From the NCBI RefSeq assembly GCF_010093815.1, contig NW_022985558.1, positions 68,640 to 132,639 of the forward strand: 64,000 nt of DNA. The letters run 5' to 3'. The position numbers and the translations under genes were made by a program. The notes below the pieces were generated by a model. That model was not told the origin of the DNA. It was given only the letters and a program-made list of their open reading frames with translations, and did no database searches. This document shows, piece after piece, positions 23,601 to 35,664 of this stretch. This DNA comes from Pseudovirgaria hyperparasitica. Its lineage: Eukaryota; Ascomycota; Dothideomycetes; Acrospermales; Acrospermaceae. Within the stretch, counting starts at the first letter, position 1; each line of letters starts with the position of its first letter.

Positions 23601-24741
23601 CGAAAAGATTTTGCTTATATAGATTTCGAATATAATGTGGCTCTAAAGCAGACTCTAGAGGTCGGTCGCCATCGATTGGGCTTGTGTCGTCTGCTGCGCT
23701 GGGAGATAACAGAAGATTGAGTTCCAGGTCACCCATCGAGCTTGCCAGGGGGGGCTTGGGCTGTAGATGAGCTTGCTCCCGTAGATCGATATCAGCGAAA
23801 ATCGCCTCATTGTCGAAACGAGATTGGTCCGTAGCTAAGCTCCTTGGTGGAATAGTGATTTCTGTATCATTGGTCCCGTTGGATGTGAAAGACGTGATGA
23901 AAGATGTGATAGCTGGTGTGGCAGAAGCAAAGGAGGTCACATTCGATGTTGGAATCTCACTTCTCTGGGGAGAGCTGCTGCGTCTACCATTGGTGGTACG
24001 GGTGAATTTCTCGGAATATGAATGCTCCACAGGGTCCTCTGAACATCTTTTTCGCGACGGGGACAGGTCTGGGTACTCTACTGGAGAATATGGTCTCGGG
24101 AACCTAGGCGAGCCATGGCATGCTGGAGTAGGCGACTCGGGAGCCGTTTCGAAATCGGACTCTTCAGAACTTGGAGGTGTCGTAGGTATAATGTCAATGG
24201 CCGTCAAGTGCTCGCTCTTGCGTTCAAGCCTTTCAATCAGGACTGTAGTATTTGATTGCAAGCCAGACCGAATACCTAACTTATTTAGACAAACCTAACA
24301 GTTTTAATTATTGGAAGCTAGCGTACCTTCAAAGTTAGGTTGTCGAAGGTCAAAAGCATGTTCATGCTGCTTGGTAAGGCTATGAATTGCTCGATCTTCT
24401 GAGCGGCTAGGCTTGCCTGGAGTGCGTATCTCATCGTAGGCTAGTTGCAGTTTGCTTGCGAGGAGCTTCGTCCTCTCTGATTGCTGTAGATCCGGACGCG
24501 CTTGAAGTTGGAGGATGTCCTCCAGCGTCTTTCGTCTTTTGTAGTAAATAAACTTGATCAAGTTCACACATTTCTCCTCGGAGGATGATTTGCCGCCGAG
24601 CGAGTTGTTGCTTTGTGGCGACCAGGTCTCACTACGAGTCGGTAGCTCTAACTTAAAGGCTGTTTTGAACTTTTCTACGAAGTGGTTTACTTCTTCGTGG
24701 TCCCTCTTGCGTGGGGTGTTGAGCTTCAGATTAGCAGTCAT
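20632..24741 (-). CDS. Cellular RNA-dependent RNA polymerase (QDE-1/SAD-1 family)
   Basis: Two exons, 24741-24327 and 24275-20632 (intron 51 bp), give 1352 aa. The catalytic signature GGDYDGDTFWICW is at residues 968-980; its three aspartates (970, 972, 974) are the DxDGD metal-binding loop of the double-psi beta-barrel RdRP family. Upstream, FSRTIPLLVFKPSQVKFIPD and the GSIAGKRPP region match the family core. Downstream, a helical region (KKSFGDIKLNESSSDPAY) precedes the C terminus. These enzymes make double-stranded RNA from single-stranded templates for Dicer in quelling or meiotic silencing. Whether this copy is the QDE-1 or SAD-1 type cannot be decided by eye. The N terminus is Ser/Pro-rich. 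All key residues are intact. A minisatellite follows the stop codon. Confidence 0.92.
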
Positions 24742-25214
24742 CTCAGCCTGACGCACGAAATATTTGTCTCTTAACCAAGAAAAAGTTCTGTATGATTGAA
24801 AGCAGTTCAATCGTCGACCCACACCGGCAGTAATATTTAAGCTATAGAGCGTTAACGATATTGTTGATGTGAATGTGAGTTAATGGTCAGAAAACCTCAG
24901 GCTGAAAATGGTGGAGTAAGTAGGCAAGGGACCAGCCGCGAGCTAACTAAATGAGGATTAAAGCGTGTCTAGCCGCCCGCCGCGTTCCAAACTTTAGCGC
25001 CCACTGTTATGTCGCGCGATCCCGTGACTTTGAATATTGCATAATTTGCACAAGAGTTATTCGGTTGAGGATGTTGTCAACAAGGATATGTGATTATCTG
25101 AGGCCCCCGAAGAGGGACACAGCCTAGATGTGGTAGTATATAAGCAGCTGTAGTCACGACTACATCCCGTGTATTTTATGCAACCATTTCCGAACCCCGG
25201 CTTCACGACGCAGC
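24742..25214. other. Intergenic region, RdRP promoter side
   Basis: About 470 bp between the RdRP start and the stop codon of TCTP. It contains an AT-rich stretch and a GTATATAAGC box at about 25137. No gene is seen. Confidence 0.4.
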
Positions 25215-26030
25215 TTAGACCTTCATTTCAGTAAGGCCATGCTTCCAGACGACTACGTAGGGAGTGACGCCATCTTCACGGTAGTTGAGAAGAACAATAC
25301 TATAAGAGATTCGTTAGGAGGCGGTTAGCATCAAGATACTCCTGGTACTCACAGTCCCTCCGGGTTCATGGATTCGCCCATGAAAAATTGCCAGTCCTTA
25401 AAGTTCTTTTTGACCTGTCCGGCGAATTTGGCAGCGCCCTGCTCGAAGGCCTTGATCTCTGATTCGGGCGTGCCTTTTTCTGTCAAGGCCTCCTTGACTT
25501 TCTTCATAAACTCTGCAGAGTGTCAGGTAAGACTACGCGATGTGGTATTTGGAGGCGATCGTATATCATACTCTTGAGGTCGCTCAAGTATTCCGAGGCC
25601 TTGCCGTACGGTACTTCAGTGAGTCGGAACGAGTGGATCACATCGATAACAGTTTGGGCGTTATCCTCGACACCCTCATCGTCGCCACCTTCGGCAGAAG
25701 CATTGGCGCCAATATCTGCAGAGGAAGGATTTTAGCCGGAGTTCAAAACATGGGTGTCAGTATGTGGACATAACCCACCTACGTCGACAGCCCCAAGTGT
25801 GATTTGTTTGCAGTCAGCCTCGTAGATGACGCCGTCGATCTCCTTTAAATCGTAAGAGTCGGAGATAATCTCGTCACCAGTGATGATGTCCTACGGAAGC
25901 GCATGTCAGAAGGCTTGGTATTGAATGTTAAGTGAGTAGATCAAGGTAGCAGATACACCAGCAGGTTGAATTGCACGCCTGAGTACGTGAAATCCCCTTA
26001 TTGACGAAGACATACCTTGTAGATGAGCAT
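25215..26030 (-). CDS. TMA19: Translationally controlled tumour protein homolog (TCTP/Mmi1)
   Basis: Five exons, 26030-26016, 25890-25779, 25715-25572, 25512-25353 and 25299-25215, sum to 516 nt, 171 aa, the family's normal length. The first exon encodes only MLIYK; the next begins [20 protein letters not shown]. The TCTP signature [15 protein letters not shown] spans a splice junction, and [18 protein letters not shown] lies near the end. TCTP is an abundant cytosolic protein linked to translation, microtubules and mitochondria under stress. The first intron, 125 bp, is the longest and follows the 15-nt first exon, a typical position for introns in highly expressed fungal genes. Divergent from SUR2, with about 560 bp between starts. 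Confidence 0.95.
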
Positions 26031-26587
26031 GATGGGCGACTTGTGAAGTTTTCAATGTGTGGAGGGCAATTCGAGGTGGACAGGACCGGGCGCAGAGAAA
26101 GGACTGTACACTATTACTTTATACGATTGCGGCGCCAGGTGAGGGGAAAAATATTTTGGTGGGGTCGAATCGTTGTGCCTAAGGCACAATATGGAAGATG
26201 CACAGTGGCAAGTCACGTGTACGTAGTCGAGCCATCATTTTGAGGAGGCATCCGGGCCCCATGAGATAGATTCAAGGTTATTAGCAATCTCACCAGCTGC
26301 TCTTCCAACACTCCTTCTTTCACCTCACTTTCGCTACCTCTTCACCGCTTCTTCTCACACACTCTCTTCATCCTTTTCAGGACTCTTAAGGCTTTCTTTC
26401 CCCTGTTCACTACTTCGCATTGAAACACTACTCCTTCCAGAACCGCAATCTCCTTACCACGGAGCCCAGTCTTCCTTAGCAAGCTATCGCGACCACTCGC
26501 CATCACCCCTGGACATACGTTCGTGATCTTTCAGTCTGAAACTTACGCTTTGCATCACATTGTTTTCGTTGAAGAGCGTCATAGGTC
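26031..26587. promoter_or_regulatory. Divergent promoter region of TCTP and SUR2
   Basis: About 560 bp between two diverging start codons. The right half (about 26290-26580) is C/T-rich on the plus strand, consistent with the SUR2 leader. No specific operator is identified. Confidence 0.45.
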
Positions 26588-27957
26588 ATGGCCGCCAATT
26601 ATTCGAGCCCGTATGAGCTTCCGCCACTTCCCGAATACACATTGCGCCCTCAGCCTCCAGTAGTTTCTTGGATACCCGACAGTTATCTTACGCTCATACT
26701 GCCCATAATTGGATACTGGGTTGTATCACTATTCTTTCACTTCATCGACGTCTACGACCTCTTCCCACAATACCGTCTGCACACACCGGTCGAGCTTCTG
26801 AAGCGCAACCACGCGTCGAGATGGGACGTCCTCCGAGACGTCATTCTTCAACAAATCATACAAACTTTGTTTGGCCTCGTGCTTGCACAACTGGATGGAG
26901 AGTCTTTCTATGGTAAAGAGGAGTATGATGTCTCTGTGTGGGCACAACGGATCCGGATTGCTCAGCGCGTGATTCCAAGCGCCCTTGCGTTTGTCGGCAT
27001 CGATGCGATTGGACTCTCTATAAAAGTCGCCGCATCGCACAAGATCCTGGCCGGTGTCATTGCTGGCGGACAGTACCCTTGGCTCTCTCAGTTGGAGTCG
27101 GTCACTGGTCAATCCACAAGTGCACCTGCGTTTGCATCTTGGGAGCTCAGCGTTGCTCATGCGATCTATTATTATGTCGTTCCAGCGCTGCAGTTCCTCT
27201 TCGCCATATCATTTGTGGACACATGGCAATATTTCCTTCACCGTGCCATGCACATGAATAAATGGCTTTACAGTAAGTCGACACAGCTCCAGGACGTCTC
27301 ACGCTAACAGGCGAAGCTCAATTCCACGCCCGCCACCACCGTCTATACGTTCCTTATGCGTATGGGGCACTTTACAATCATCCCGTGGAAGGCTTTGCTC
27401 TTGACACGCTTGGTACCGGTCTCGCTTATCTTGCGTCAGGCCTCACCGTTCGCCAGTCCATGTGGCTTTTCACGTGCTCGACGATCAAGACCGTAGATGA
27501 TCACTGCGGATATGCCCTGCCGTTCGACCCACTACAACTCATCACGTCGAACAATGCGGCGTACCACGATATTCACCATCAAAGCTGGGGTATCAAGACC
27601 AATTTCTCACAGCCATTTTTTACGTACTGGGACCGTCTTCTCGGCACAATTTGGAAGGGAGATGTGTCGTTGAAGTACGAGCGGTCACGTGTTGCAGCTC
27701 AGCGCCACATGGACAAGGAACAAAGCGATAGGGCCAAGAGCCACGTCCCTGAGGCCATTTTGAAGCCCAGTATTTTTGAACAGGCCAAAGTGAACGACCT
27801 GCCGCTACCAGCGCCACAGCCCATCTCTACACGACGAAGCCCGCGCAAGAAGAACGGAAGTTTCTCCCAGCAGTCTATCAAGGGTCTGCGTGATCGTGTC
27901 AATCAGAACCTGCAAGGTAAAGGAGGCAACCTGGTCGGCGTCGAAAGCTCGCATTAA
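26588..27957 (+). CDS. SUR2: Sphinganine C4-hydroxylase (Sur2)
   Basis: Two exons, 26588-27272 and 27317-27957 (44-bp intron), give 441 aa. It is an ER membrane di-iron enzyme of the fatty-acid hydroxylase/sterol desaturase superfamily that converts dihydrosphingosine to phytosphingosine. The three histidine boxes are present: HRAMH (218-222), HARHH (232-236, just after the splice) and HDIHH (312-316). Hydrophobic helices include LTLILPIIGYWVVSLFFHFI and LQFLFAISFVDTWQYFL. The family string RLYVPYAYGALYNHPVEGF is complete. Two acceptors six bases apart (27310 and 27316) are both in frame; the second gives the family-like LYTQFHARHH. The C-terminal 110 residues are a basic extension longer than in yeast. 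Confidence 0.93.
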
Positions 27958-28345
27958 GCTATGAAGCCCATCAGTTTGGAACAGTATATTAATCCAGTTA
28001 CCTTCTTGTACGATATCCCTTTTGAGTTCATTTCTCCTGTTTATGTTTGACGTGCTCTACGGCTGGGTATTCATTGGCGCTGCGGCTTCTTGGGTCCTGA
28101 CAGACACCCTATTAGTGGTGACAATTTTAATCGGTCAATGGTGGCTTGGTGCATTCAGTTCGGAAGCTTCACGGTCCAACAACGAATGGACGCAGCGGCA
28201 TCATCATAATGGAGACAAAGAAGTTTAGTTATTAAAATGAGCTGGCTAATTCTCATTGTTACTTTGACATGATTGCTGTCATGCCTGTGCTTGTGTCTTG
28301 TGTTATCTATTATATGTTAGGTCGACGCATGTACTGTGCACACAC
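27958..28345. other. Convergent intergenic region SUR2/APC4
   Basis: 388 bp between two convergent stop codons. A short hydrophobic frame at 28022-28228 (68 codons) lacks support. It presumably holds both polyadenylation regions. Confidence 0.45.
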
Positions 28346-30942
28346 TTAACCGTACCCCATCTCCACATCCTCGTCCTCCACCAACACACTCTCTTCTCCA
28401 ACTCTCCTCTCTCTTCCATCCCCTTCGACCCAGTCCAGATCGTACACCTTGTAATGCTTCAAGTCCTCGCCCACAACACACGCCACGCGTCGATGCTTGC
28501 GCCCATTCACCTCCAGCCGCAGCGGCACGAACCGATCCGTTGGCACAAACGTGTGTATGGTATATCGAGCAAAGACATCAGACTGTGATATGTCCAGAGC
28601 CGTACGGACGCCGTCCATTGACGGCGCCGAGCCGTGTGGCGCCACGTGGTCGGTTATCTTCCTAGACTCCAGCGCAGGTGTATGTGGAGGACTTTCTTCG
28701 AGGAACTTGGCGTAGGGTATAGAGACGAGAACAGACGTGTTATCAGAGCTTCTAAACAGCGCCATGACATACTCATCGTCGACAAATCTGACGTCTCGGA
28801 TCGCGCCGGGAGGAAGGATGACAGTGTGAGACCGCAAATCGGTCCAATCCGGTAGATGGTCGAAAGAGGCAGGGTGCAGTAGGCGGTGTAAGCGAATCTC
28901 ATGACGCGCCGAGGAAGGCACGGCGGCGACGTAAGTAGCCAGCGAGTCTGAGCGTTTGAATGAGGCGGGCGACTCCGTCATGCGCATGTCGCGTGCATCG
29001 CAGATTTCGTCGTCTTCGAGCACGAGGCCAAAGCTCATGCTAGTGTTTGAGGCCTGCCAGCGCGCGATCATGGCGAATGCGCTCTGGCACTGTGCATGGA
29101 GGCGTTGCAGGCTGAGCCAGGTATCTGCCCCGTCTGCGGATGACGACTCTGGAGCAAGTTTGGAAGGCTCGACGAATTTGCATATTTCATCGTATGTGGG
29201 GAGGCACTGGGGAAGGGACCAGGAATGGTCAATTTTGGGCTGGCGGCGGAGGAAACGATTGAGCTTGCTGGAGATCATGGGGCCGCGGATGAAGTCGAGG
29301 ACGAGAGTGTAGTCGACGCTGCTATCACGCTCGGGTGGGTCTTCGGTACTGGAAGATGAGGATGCTTGGACGTCGATTTCGTCGCGCAGCCAGCGGGAGA
29401 AGGAGGTGAACTGACGGCGCTCTTCTCTGGCCACAACTAGGACTACGTGGCCCAAGACACGCAATATCTTCAAGGTCTCGAGTATACTTGTAAAGTCGCT
29501 AGCAGGGACATTGAAGACGGAGCCAGAATCATTGTAGGCTGCCAGACCGCGAAGCAGTGACACGACGATGCCACAACGGTCAAGGGCTGGTATGAGATTT
29601 TCGTGTGTTAGTTCGATCACTTTGGCATAACCTTGCGTAGCCGAGTGGTCCCATCTCTTGTGTCCACTTTCCGTCAACTCGTCGACAAGCCATTCTTTGA
29701 TGAGTGGGGGGCAATGGCCAGTAACAGCGAGATGGAAGAGGTTTTGCATCAGATCACCCTCATCTTTCTCTGTTAGAGTCTCATTGATGTTACGCATGAA
29801 CTTCGAGGGTAGGTCTTGAGAATGATACCAAAAGTTACTGATCGATCGAAGACATTCCTGTATGTAACGTAGGAGATTCTCGAGCTGTTGCTGTTTTGAT
29901 CCAATCAAATGGACATGTAAGCCTGCAGATGCGATATAACGGAAAGTCAGAGGCACAACACAGAGCTTGAATTGGGAATCTGTGGCAGCCAAGTCCATGG
30001 TCAAACAGTGACTGCGACTGTATAGGTGGGTTGCATGGACTATGCGAGACTTCTGGTTGGTTTTCCAGCCTTCGGGTAGACGCACACCAGTGACGTCCAA
30101 GGAGTTGTACACTTTGGGGCTGATCTCACCATCAGCGTGACACAACAACAAAGCATGCACTGCGTTTGCATATTCGAGATGATGTGAGTGAAAAATGGCA
30201 TCGATTGAGTTCTGTGAGGTGAAGACCTCTGGCACAGGTTGTAGAGCCGGTCTTACAAAAGGTCCTAGAGTTGGGCCGGATAGTACGGAAAGCTTTGGGA
30301 GCAGTCGCTCCAAGTCAATCAGTGCAATCTGATCAGGTAGGTCCGGGGTTGGATCGAGAAGGCGGGAATCCAGGTGGCCTTGGATGACATCGTTCAGTGA
30401 TATGTTGGTATTGGGAGCATCCCAGTCATCGGTACAGAGGTCCTCTCCGATTAGGTCGGTGGAGTCTTGGGATACGCTATTGACTCTCGACTTTATAGAG
30501 TGGACATTGATGAAGTTTGACTCCCAAGCCAAGCATGAGATTCTGGTTGCGTCAGAAAGTACATCGGCGCCACGTCGAGCTTCAAGAGGCTGTGGAGCAA
30601 GTTTGCCAGTCTCAGTCGAGAGGACGTCAACAGTGCAATCACTCCAGGCAATAGCTATGCTTTTCCCTGCATGAGGCGTCAGTCGAGTAAGAGACAAGAA
30701 AGTTATTGCTGGATGTTACCGTTGAACTTCCAGCATATACTCTGCACAACCAGGCTGTCATGTTTACGCTTGCGGGTGAAAGCTCGCTGGCCATTCAGTC
30801 GGTAGACCTCCAAGACCTCTTCTTCAGTAACGATGGCGAGCATGTCCATGGTGGGACAGTAGGCGAACAGGTCAGGCCGGATTGAGACAGGCAAGGCCTT
30901 TTCGGCTTGCAGCATCAATGAAGCCGCAGCTGGAGAAGGCAT
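28346..30942 (-). CDS. APC4: Anaphase-promoting complex subunit 4 (Apc4)
   Basis: Two exons, 30942-30720 and 30666-28346 (53-bp intron), give 847 aa. The N-terminal WD40 domain begins ALPVSIRPDLFAYCPTMDML and continues across the splice at CWKFNG-KSIAIAWSDCTVDVL, the typical opening of the Apc4 beta-propeller. The middle helical Apc4 domain includes EERRQFTSFSRWLRDEID and DYTLVLDFIRGPMI. A second beta-rich region and an acidic C-terminal tail (VLVEDEDVEMGYG) close the protein. Apc4 is a platform subunit linking Apc1 to the other scaffold subunits of the APC/C ubiquitin ligase in the nucleus. Length and domain order are normal for fungi. Confidence 0.9.
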
Positions 30943-32923
30943 AGTAGACTGAGGTATGCATGACCAAATCCCTGAGGTGAAGCCGTTGCTATATCATAAT
31001 TATCGAGTATTCGGAATGTTTGGAAGTTCACGATGTTCACGTGTGTGAGGGAGCTTTACGCGAGTTAGTAGAACGATATGCCAAGACTGATGTCGGTACG
31101 AGAGATGCGCACTAAAAGGACATAATATACGCATATGAGCGTACTGGGGGCACCTGCCCCTCCTGGCAGCCTGGACTGCAGTCGCTGTAGTCACGGTTAG
31201 CGTAGTCTCAGTCACGGTCGAGGTCAGCCGGCCGTTCCTTCCTCAGCTCACAGACAGTGACAGCAAGTTATTGACAGTATTGATGTGTCGAGTGTATGGA
31301 ATGTCGAGATAGTCGATAGTCATAGTTCACAGTAAATCATGACTTGTACCTAATAGTAATGATGGCTATAACTGTTCTGTCTAGTATTTACCGATCTGTC
31401 TAGCTACGTACACGTCTACACCTTCCTCTTACCTCTCATTTAACGTGACCTCTCCCTCTTTTATCATTCACTCATCCCGCTCTTCTCACAAACCATTCAC
31501 TTCCCAGCCACACCACACACACGGGCATATACACATACACACATATATACACAACTACGCTTGGTACTGTGCGACAAGCACACTACACACTACACACCAC
31601 ACATCACGCCCTAATCCTCTCCATACCGTACACCGTGCCGGCGTCGTGCAAGGGGCTCGGCGGTCTCTGCAACTCTTGAGTTTCGAGTCTGGCCCTAGCC
31701 ACGAATGCCCAGTTCCCTTGGTACCGGCATAATCCTGTTCCTGTAATGTTAATTCTCTCCTGTTCCAATCTCTCCCTCCCCGTTGAAACGTTGCAACCTC
31801 ATCCGCTGACGAAACGTGCCGCGCCGCAGCGACAGCCGATTTGATACTCCCGGCGTGCTCACATAATAATAATAGTACAATAACAGGTCATGGAGGTAAG
31901 ATGCTCTTCTCTTCACTTCTTATTCGCGCCTCGTCCTACTACTAATTACTACTGCTGCTGCTGTTGACGCCGCCGCTGCTGTTCGTGCTCCCAAGCCCCC
32001 AATCCACTGCTGCTCCTTGCCCTTCATCAGTCCTGTCACTTGTGGGACGCGCTGATGTTGATGCCCCGGCGATCCCAGTAAAAACCACTCCCAGCGCCCA
32101 CCAACCCTTGGGCTCTCACAGTCCTTGGAAGCGGATGCCCCGTCCGATATCGTCCTTTAGGTTGTTCTTCTCTCTGGCTTTTTCGCGCTCCACTGGGCAC
32201 GCACTGGGCACTGGGCACCTACAGGTTTGGCGCTGGGCGCTGGGCGCCGGGGCATTGCTGCTGCACACATACACGCACACATATACACACACCCATACAC
32301 ACTCTGCCCTGCTCTCGCGCACGCCTGTCTTTCCTTTTTCTTTCTACCAGAACGAACATCCTTCTTTGTACGAGTCCTCGTCTTCCTCCTCATCTTCTTC
32401 CATCTTCGCCCGTAATCCTGGTCTGCTCTCTCGGCTATAGCCTGCGTCATCTCTGTTCTTCCTTGGCGCATTCGCATTCCAGCTGGCTGTGTCCGCAAGA
32501 ATGCTGGTCTCCTTATCATAACAATATTTGTACAACCACTTCCGGCCTCTCATTCCTGTAAAACATATCTCCCCTCTCACCTCATCTCACTTGACTTTCT
32601 CTGCTACACAACCCGCTGTTCTTGGGGTTTTTTTTCTGGCACCACCGTTAACCTGGTGTTCCCTGTGATTTTCTGCTACTGCTGTAGGTCTCGGGTCGTT
32701 GCCATAAAGCGCTGCCGTCAACAACCACAACAACCACCACCACCACCACAACCACACCCCTTCACAACTCCCTTCCCTGATCTTTAATTATCAAACGACC
32801 TCATCATGACCTTTCAGCAACGCAATTTTCACCTCATCTTCATCTCAGTTGTCACTGCTGTTTTCACTAGAGCCTAGTCCTTACCATTCGCCCTTCATCC
32901 ATCCACCACGAAACTGGCACACC
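30943..32923. promoter_or_regulatory. Divergent APC4/GTR2 region with a long pyrimidine-rich leader
   Basis: 2 kb between diverging genes. From about 31440 to 32920 the plus strand is strongly C/T/A-rich with CACA and ACACAT runs (31505-31610; 32260-32300). This resembles a long, possibly spliced GTR2 leader. Frames such as 31964-32440 are low-complexity by-products of this bias. The left 500 bp is ordinary promoter-like sequence for APC4. Confidence 0.45.
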
Positions 32924-34322
32924 ATGGCATATCATTCTGCAACCCACAGCATACCGTCGTCACAGCAGCAGCATGAGCGTCGCGATGATCAAGACGAATT
33001 GTTTGCAGACGTTTCTCGTCTGCAGAATCCAGCAAAGCTGACGTTGATGCGATATCTTCAGGATCTTCCGGATGCCGACGTACCTCAAAGTCCCGAACAA
33101 CCGCGATACCACACCGGCAAGCTTCCAAACAGCAAGGCTGGAGATGGCAAGCCTCGCCTCATGCTGATGGGCCAACGAAGGTGAGCCTGCAAGCATGATC
33201 TCCAGGGCACCGCTTATCAGCCGCGCATACCTGCTAACGCGAGTCATTTGCAGGAGTGGCAAGTCTTCCATCTCCAGTGTTGTCTTTCACAAGCTACCCC
33301 CAAGCGAAACCCTGTATCTTGAGACAACCACGAGAATCAAGAAGCAGTCAATGCAGTGAGTTACCATTTCTACACCGCCCCAAGAGCATTCCTTCACCGC
33401 CACTTCGCATGCGCCCAGCCTGGCAGGAACGCCGCTGACATGCACAAGCTCATTCATGGACTTTCAAGTGTGGGACTTTCCGGGACACCTCGATTACTTC
33501 GACCCTCAATTTGACGTCGACAACATCTTCTCCGAGATCGGCGCGCTAATATGGGTGATTGATGCCCAGGATGAATACCTAGAGGCCATCGGCAAACTGA
33601 ACGAGACCATCTTGAACTTACAGAACACATTTCCTGATATTAATATAGAGGTATTTGTTCATAAAGTCGACGGTCTATCGGAAGACTACAAAAGCGACAC
33701 ATTCCAGGACATAATCCAACGCGTGCAAGATGAGCTTTCCGACCAAGGGTACGAGAATGCACCGGTCAGCTTCTACCAGACGAGCATCTACGACCATTCA
33801 ATATTCGAAGCCTTCAGCAAGGTCATACAGAAGTTGATACCTCAGTTGCCGACTCTGGAGAGTCTTCTGAATAGTCTATGCAGCAACTGTCGCATAGAAA
33901 AGGCATATCTGTTCGACGTTCTCAGCAAAATCTACATTGCCACAGACACAAGTCCAACGGATATCGGAAGCTACGAGATATGTTCAGATTATATCGATGT
34001 CGTGGTGGACGTAGCAGAGATCTACGGATGGCCAGATAGACCGGCGCAAGACGAAGAGGCGGAAGGGCAACAGCAAGAGGCTGGCAATAACAACGCAGAA
34101 AGCCTGATCACAATGGAGCGGAAAGGAAATAACTATCTCTACATGAGAGAAATCAATCAGTGAGTGCGACGCTTGATATGGATCGCCAGTCAGCTGATAC
34201 CTTATAGATACCTCGCCCTGATATGCTTGATGGGAGACGACAGTCCTGCAGACAAGAAGGCCTTGATTGACTACAATGTCGGTGTGTTTGAGGAAGCAAT
34301 GGCGCAGGTCTTTCCAAGGTAA
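32924..34322 (+). CDS. GTR2: Rag-family GTPase Gtr2 (RagC/D type)
   Basis: Four exons, 32924-33180, 33254-33355, 33449-34159 and 34208-34322 (introns 73, 93 and 48 bp), give 394 aa. The P-loop GQRRSGKSS (83-91) spans the first splice. The G3 region reads [14 protein letters not shown] (125-138): RagC/D-type WDFPG with His in place of the usual Gln. A VHKVD motif serves as G4. A roadblock-like C-terminal half ([18 protein letters not shown]) ends the protein. Gtr2 pairs with Gtr1 on the vacuole to signal amino-acid sufficiency to TORC1. The first 80 residues are a Gln/Asp-rich N-terminal extension. The third exon's acceptor (AAG) is not the commonest form but keeps frame and the conserved [10 protein letters not shown] string. 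Confidence 0.92.
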
Positions 34323-34829
34323 AGGAAGGGAATTCGAAGCAGACGAGGGTGTCGATGGATAGAAGTGTAGAAACTGTACGATCTGTAGATGCCTGCTGCA
34401 CCAATCGGAGCAATCCATTCATGTCAAGTAAACAACCTAGTCCTGACGTGATGTTCTCTCCAACAGACGATCAGGCTGACCATTTCCAGGCCATTTATTC
34501 GCCTATATTTCCATGGCAGCCATCACGCCTCCCGAGGTCCCTTGTCTTTCATCCCCGCGCTAATCCCGCCGAACTACTCCTCCACCGCCGTCATTTCAAT
34601 AAGCTTACCCACACACATCTGGCCTCTTTCGACATCTTAATATAAATGCTCTTTTCTTTCTTTCTAATTTCATGAGAACGCACATAGACAATTGGAGTAC
34701 CACACACACCAGGAAAACTCATACCTCTGCCCGAGCACGCCAGCTGTAACGTTCTCACCGACATCTACCTTACCTCTACGGAAGCTTCCTCGTCCTTCAT
34801 AACACCGGTCGCGTCCAACGCCAAACAGG
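34323..34829. other. Intergenic region
   Basis: About 500 bp between two plus-strand genes, expected to hold the GTR2 3' UTR and the next promoter. No gene is seen. Confidence 0.45.
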
Positions 34830-35664
34830 ATGCCTGCGAAGAAACCCAGCACACCCAAAACGCCTACAAGCACAAAACCTGATGACTCCATCGGTGGCTT
34901 CGGCGTGCTCGACCTCCTCCGCGTTCTCGGTGGGCTAGCCATCGCCTCCGCAGGCGTCAGCTACATGGTCACCGGCGGCAGCTACACATGGAACTACTCC
35001 GTCCGCACCGCCCTCTCCCAACTCAAAGGAGCAGCCGTACGCTCTCTCTCTCTCCTATTTTACTCAGCCTCACCACCACTATCCCTCTCAGCACAACTAA
35101 CCCCCAACTCCCCAGACCGGCCCCATCTCCCTCACCGACGCCGAACTCGCCGCCTACGACGGCACAGACCCCAACAAACCCGTCTACGTCGCCCTCAACG
35201 GCTCCATCTACGACGTCACCGACGGCCGCGGCGTCTACGGACCCGGCGGCTCCTACCACACCCTCGCCGGCCGCGACGCCACCCGCGCCTTCATCACCGG
35301 CTGCTTCGACACAGACCTGCACCCGGACGTGCGCGGGGCAGAGCTCCTGTACGTGCCCGTTACTCCTGCCGAGGCCGCGGCTGATGGCCGTACCGTCGAG
35401 GATAAGTACTGGGCTGCGCTCGAGGGGGCGCGCGAGCTGAGTAGTGGGGAGCAGAAGATTCGGCGGCAGGCGGAGCTGCGCAGTGCGCGCAAGAGTGTGG
35501 ATGCCGTGGTGGAGAATTGGGCCGTCATGTTTAGTGGGGGTAGGGGGAAGAATTATTTCAAGGTTGGCGAGGTGAAGCGGGAGGAGGGGTGGATGGAGAA
35601 GCGGGAGAGGCCGGTGTTGTGTAAGGATGCGCAGATCAGGAGGCCGATTCGCATGGGCTTGTAG
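34830..35664 (+). CDS. Cytochrome b5-like heme/steroid-binding membrane protein (MAPR family)
   Basis: Two exons, 34830-35036 and 35116-35664 (79-bp intron), give 251 aa. A Lys/Pro/Thr-rich start is followed by a membrane segment GVLDLLRVLGGLAIASAGVSYMV (about 25-47). The cytochrome b5-like domain (about 70-155) runs PISLTDAELAAYDGTDPNKP, VYVALNGSIYDVTDGRGVYG, PGGSYHTLAGRDATRAFITG, CF. The Tyr residues and YGPGGSYH string are those of membrane-associated progesterone receptor-type proteins rather than the His ligands of true cytochrome b5. Family members bind heme and support P450 sterol enzymes. The 100-residue C-terminal helix-rich extension is longer than in yeast Dap1. Codon use in the second exon is very GC-rich, giving a long antisense open frame that is not a gene. 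Confidence 0.88.

Noticed and set aside
17683-24741. Secondary-metabolite or silencing gene cluster around the MFS and RdRP genes
   Set aside because: No polyketide, peptide synthetase, terpene or tailoring genes are nearby, and the flanking genes are housekeeping.
31964-32440. 158-codon plus-strand frame
   Set aside because: Low-complexity Ser/His/Thr sequence from the C/T-rich GTR2 leader, with a matching open frame on the other strand.
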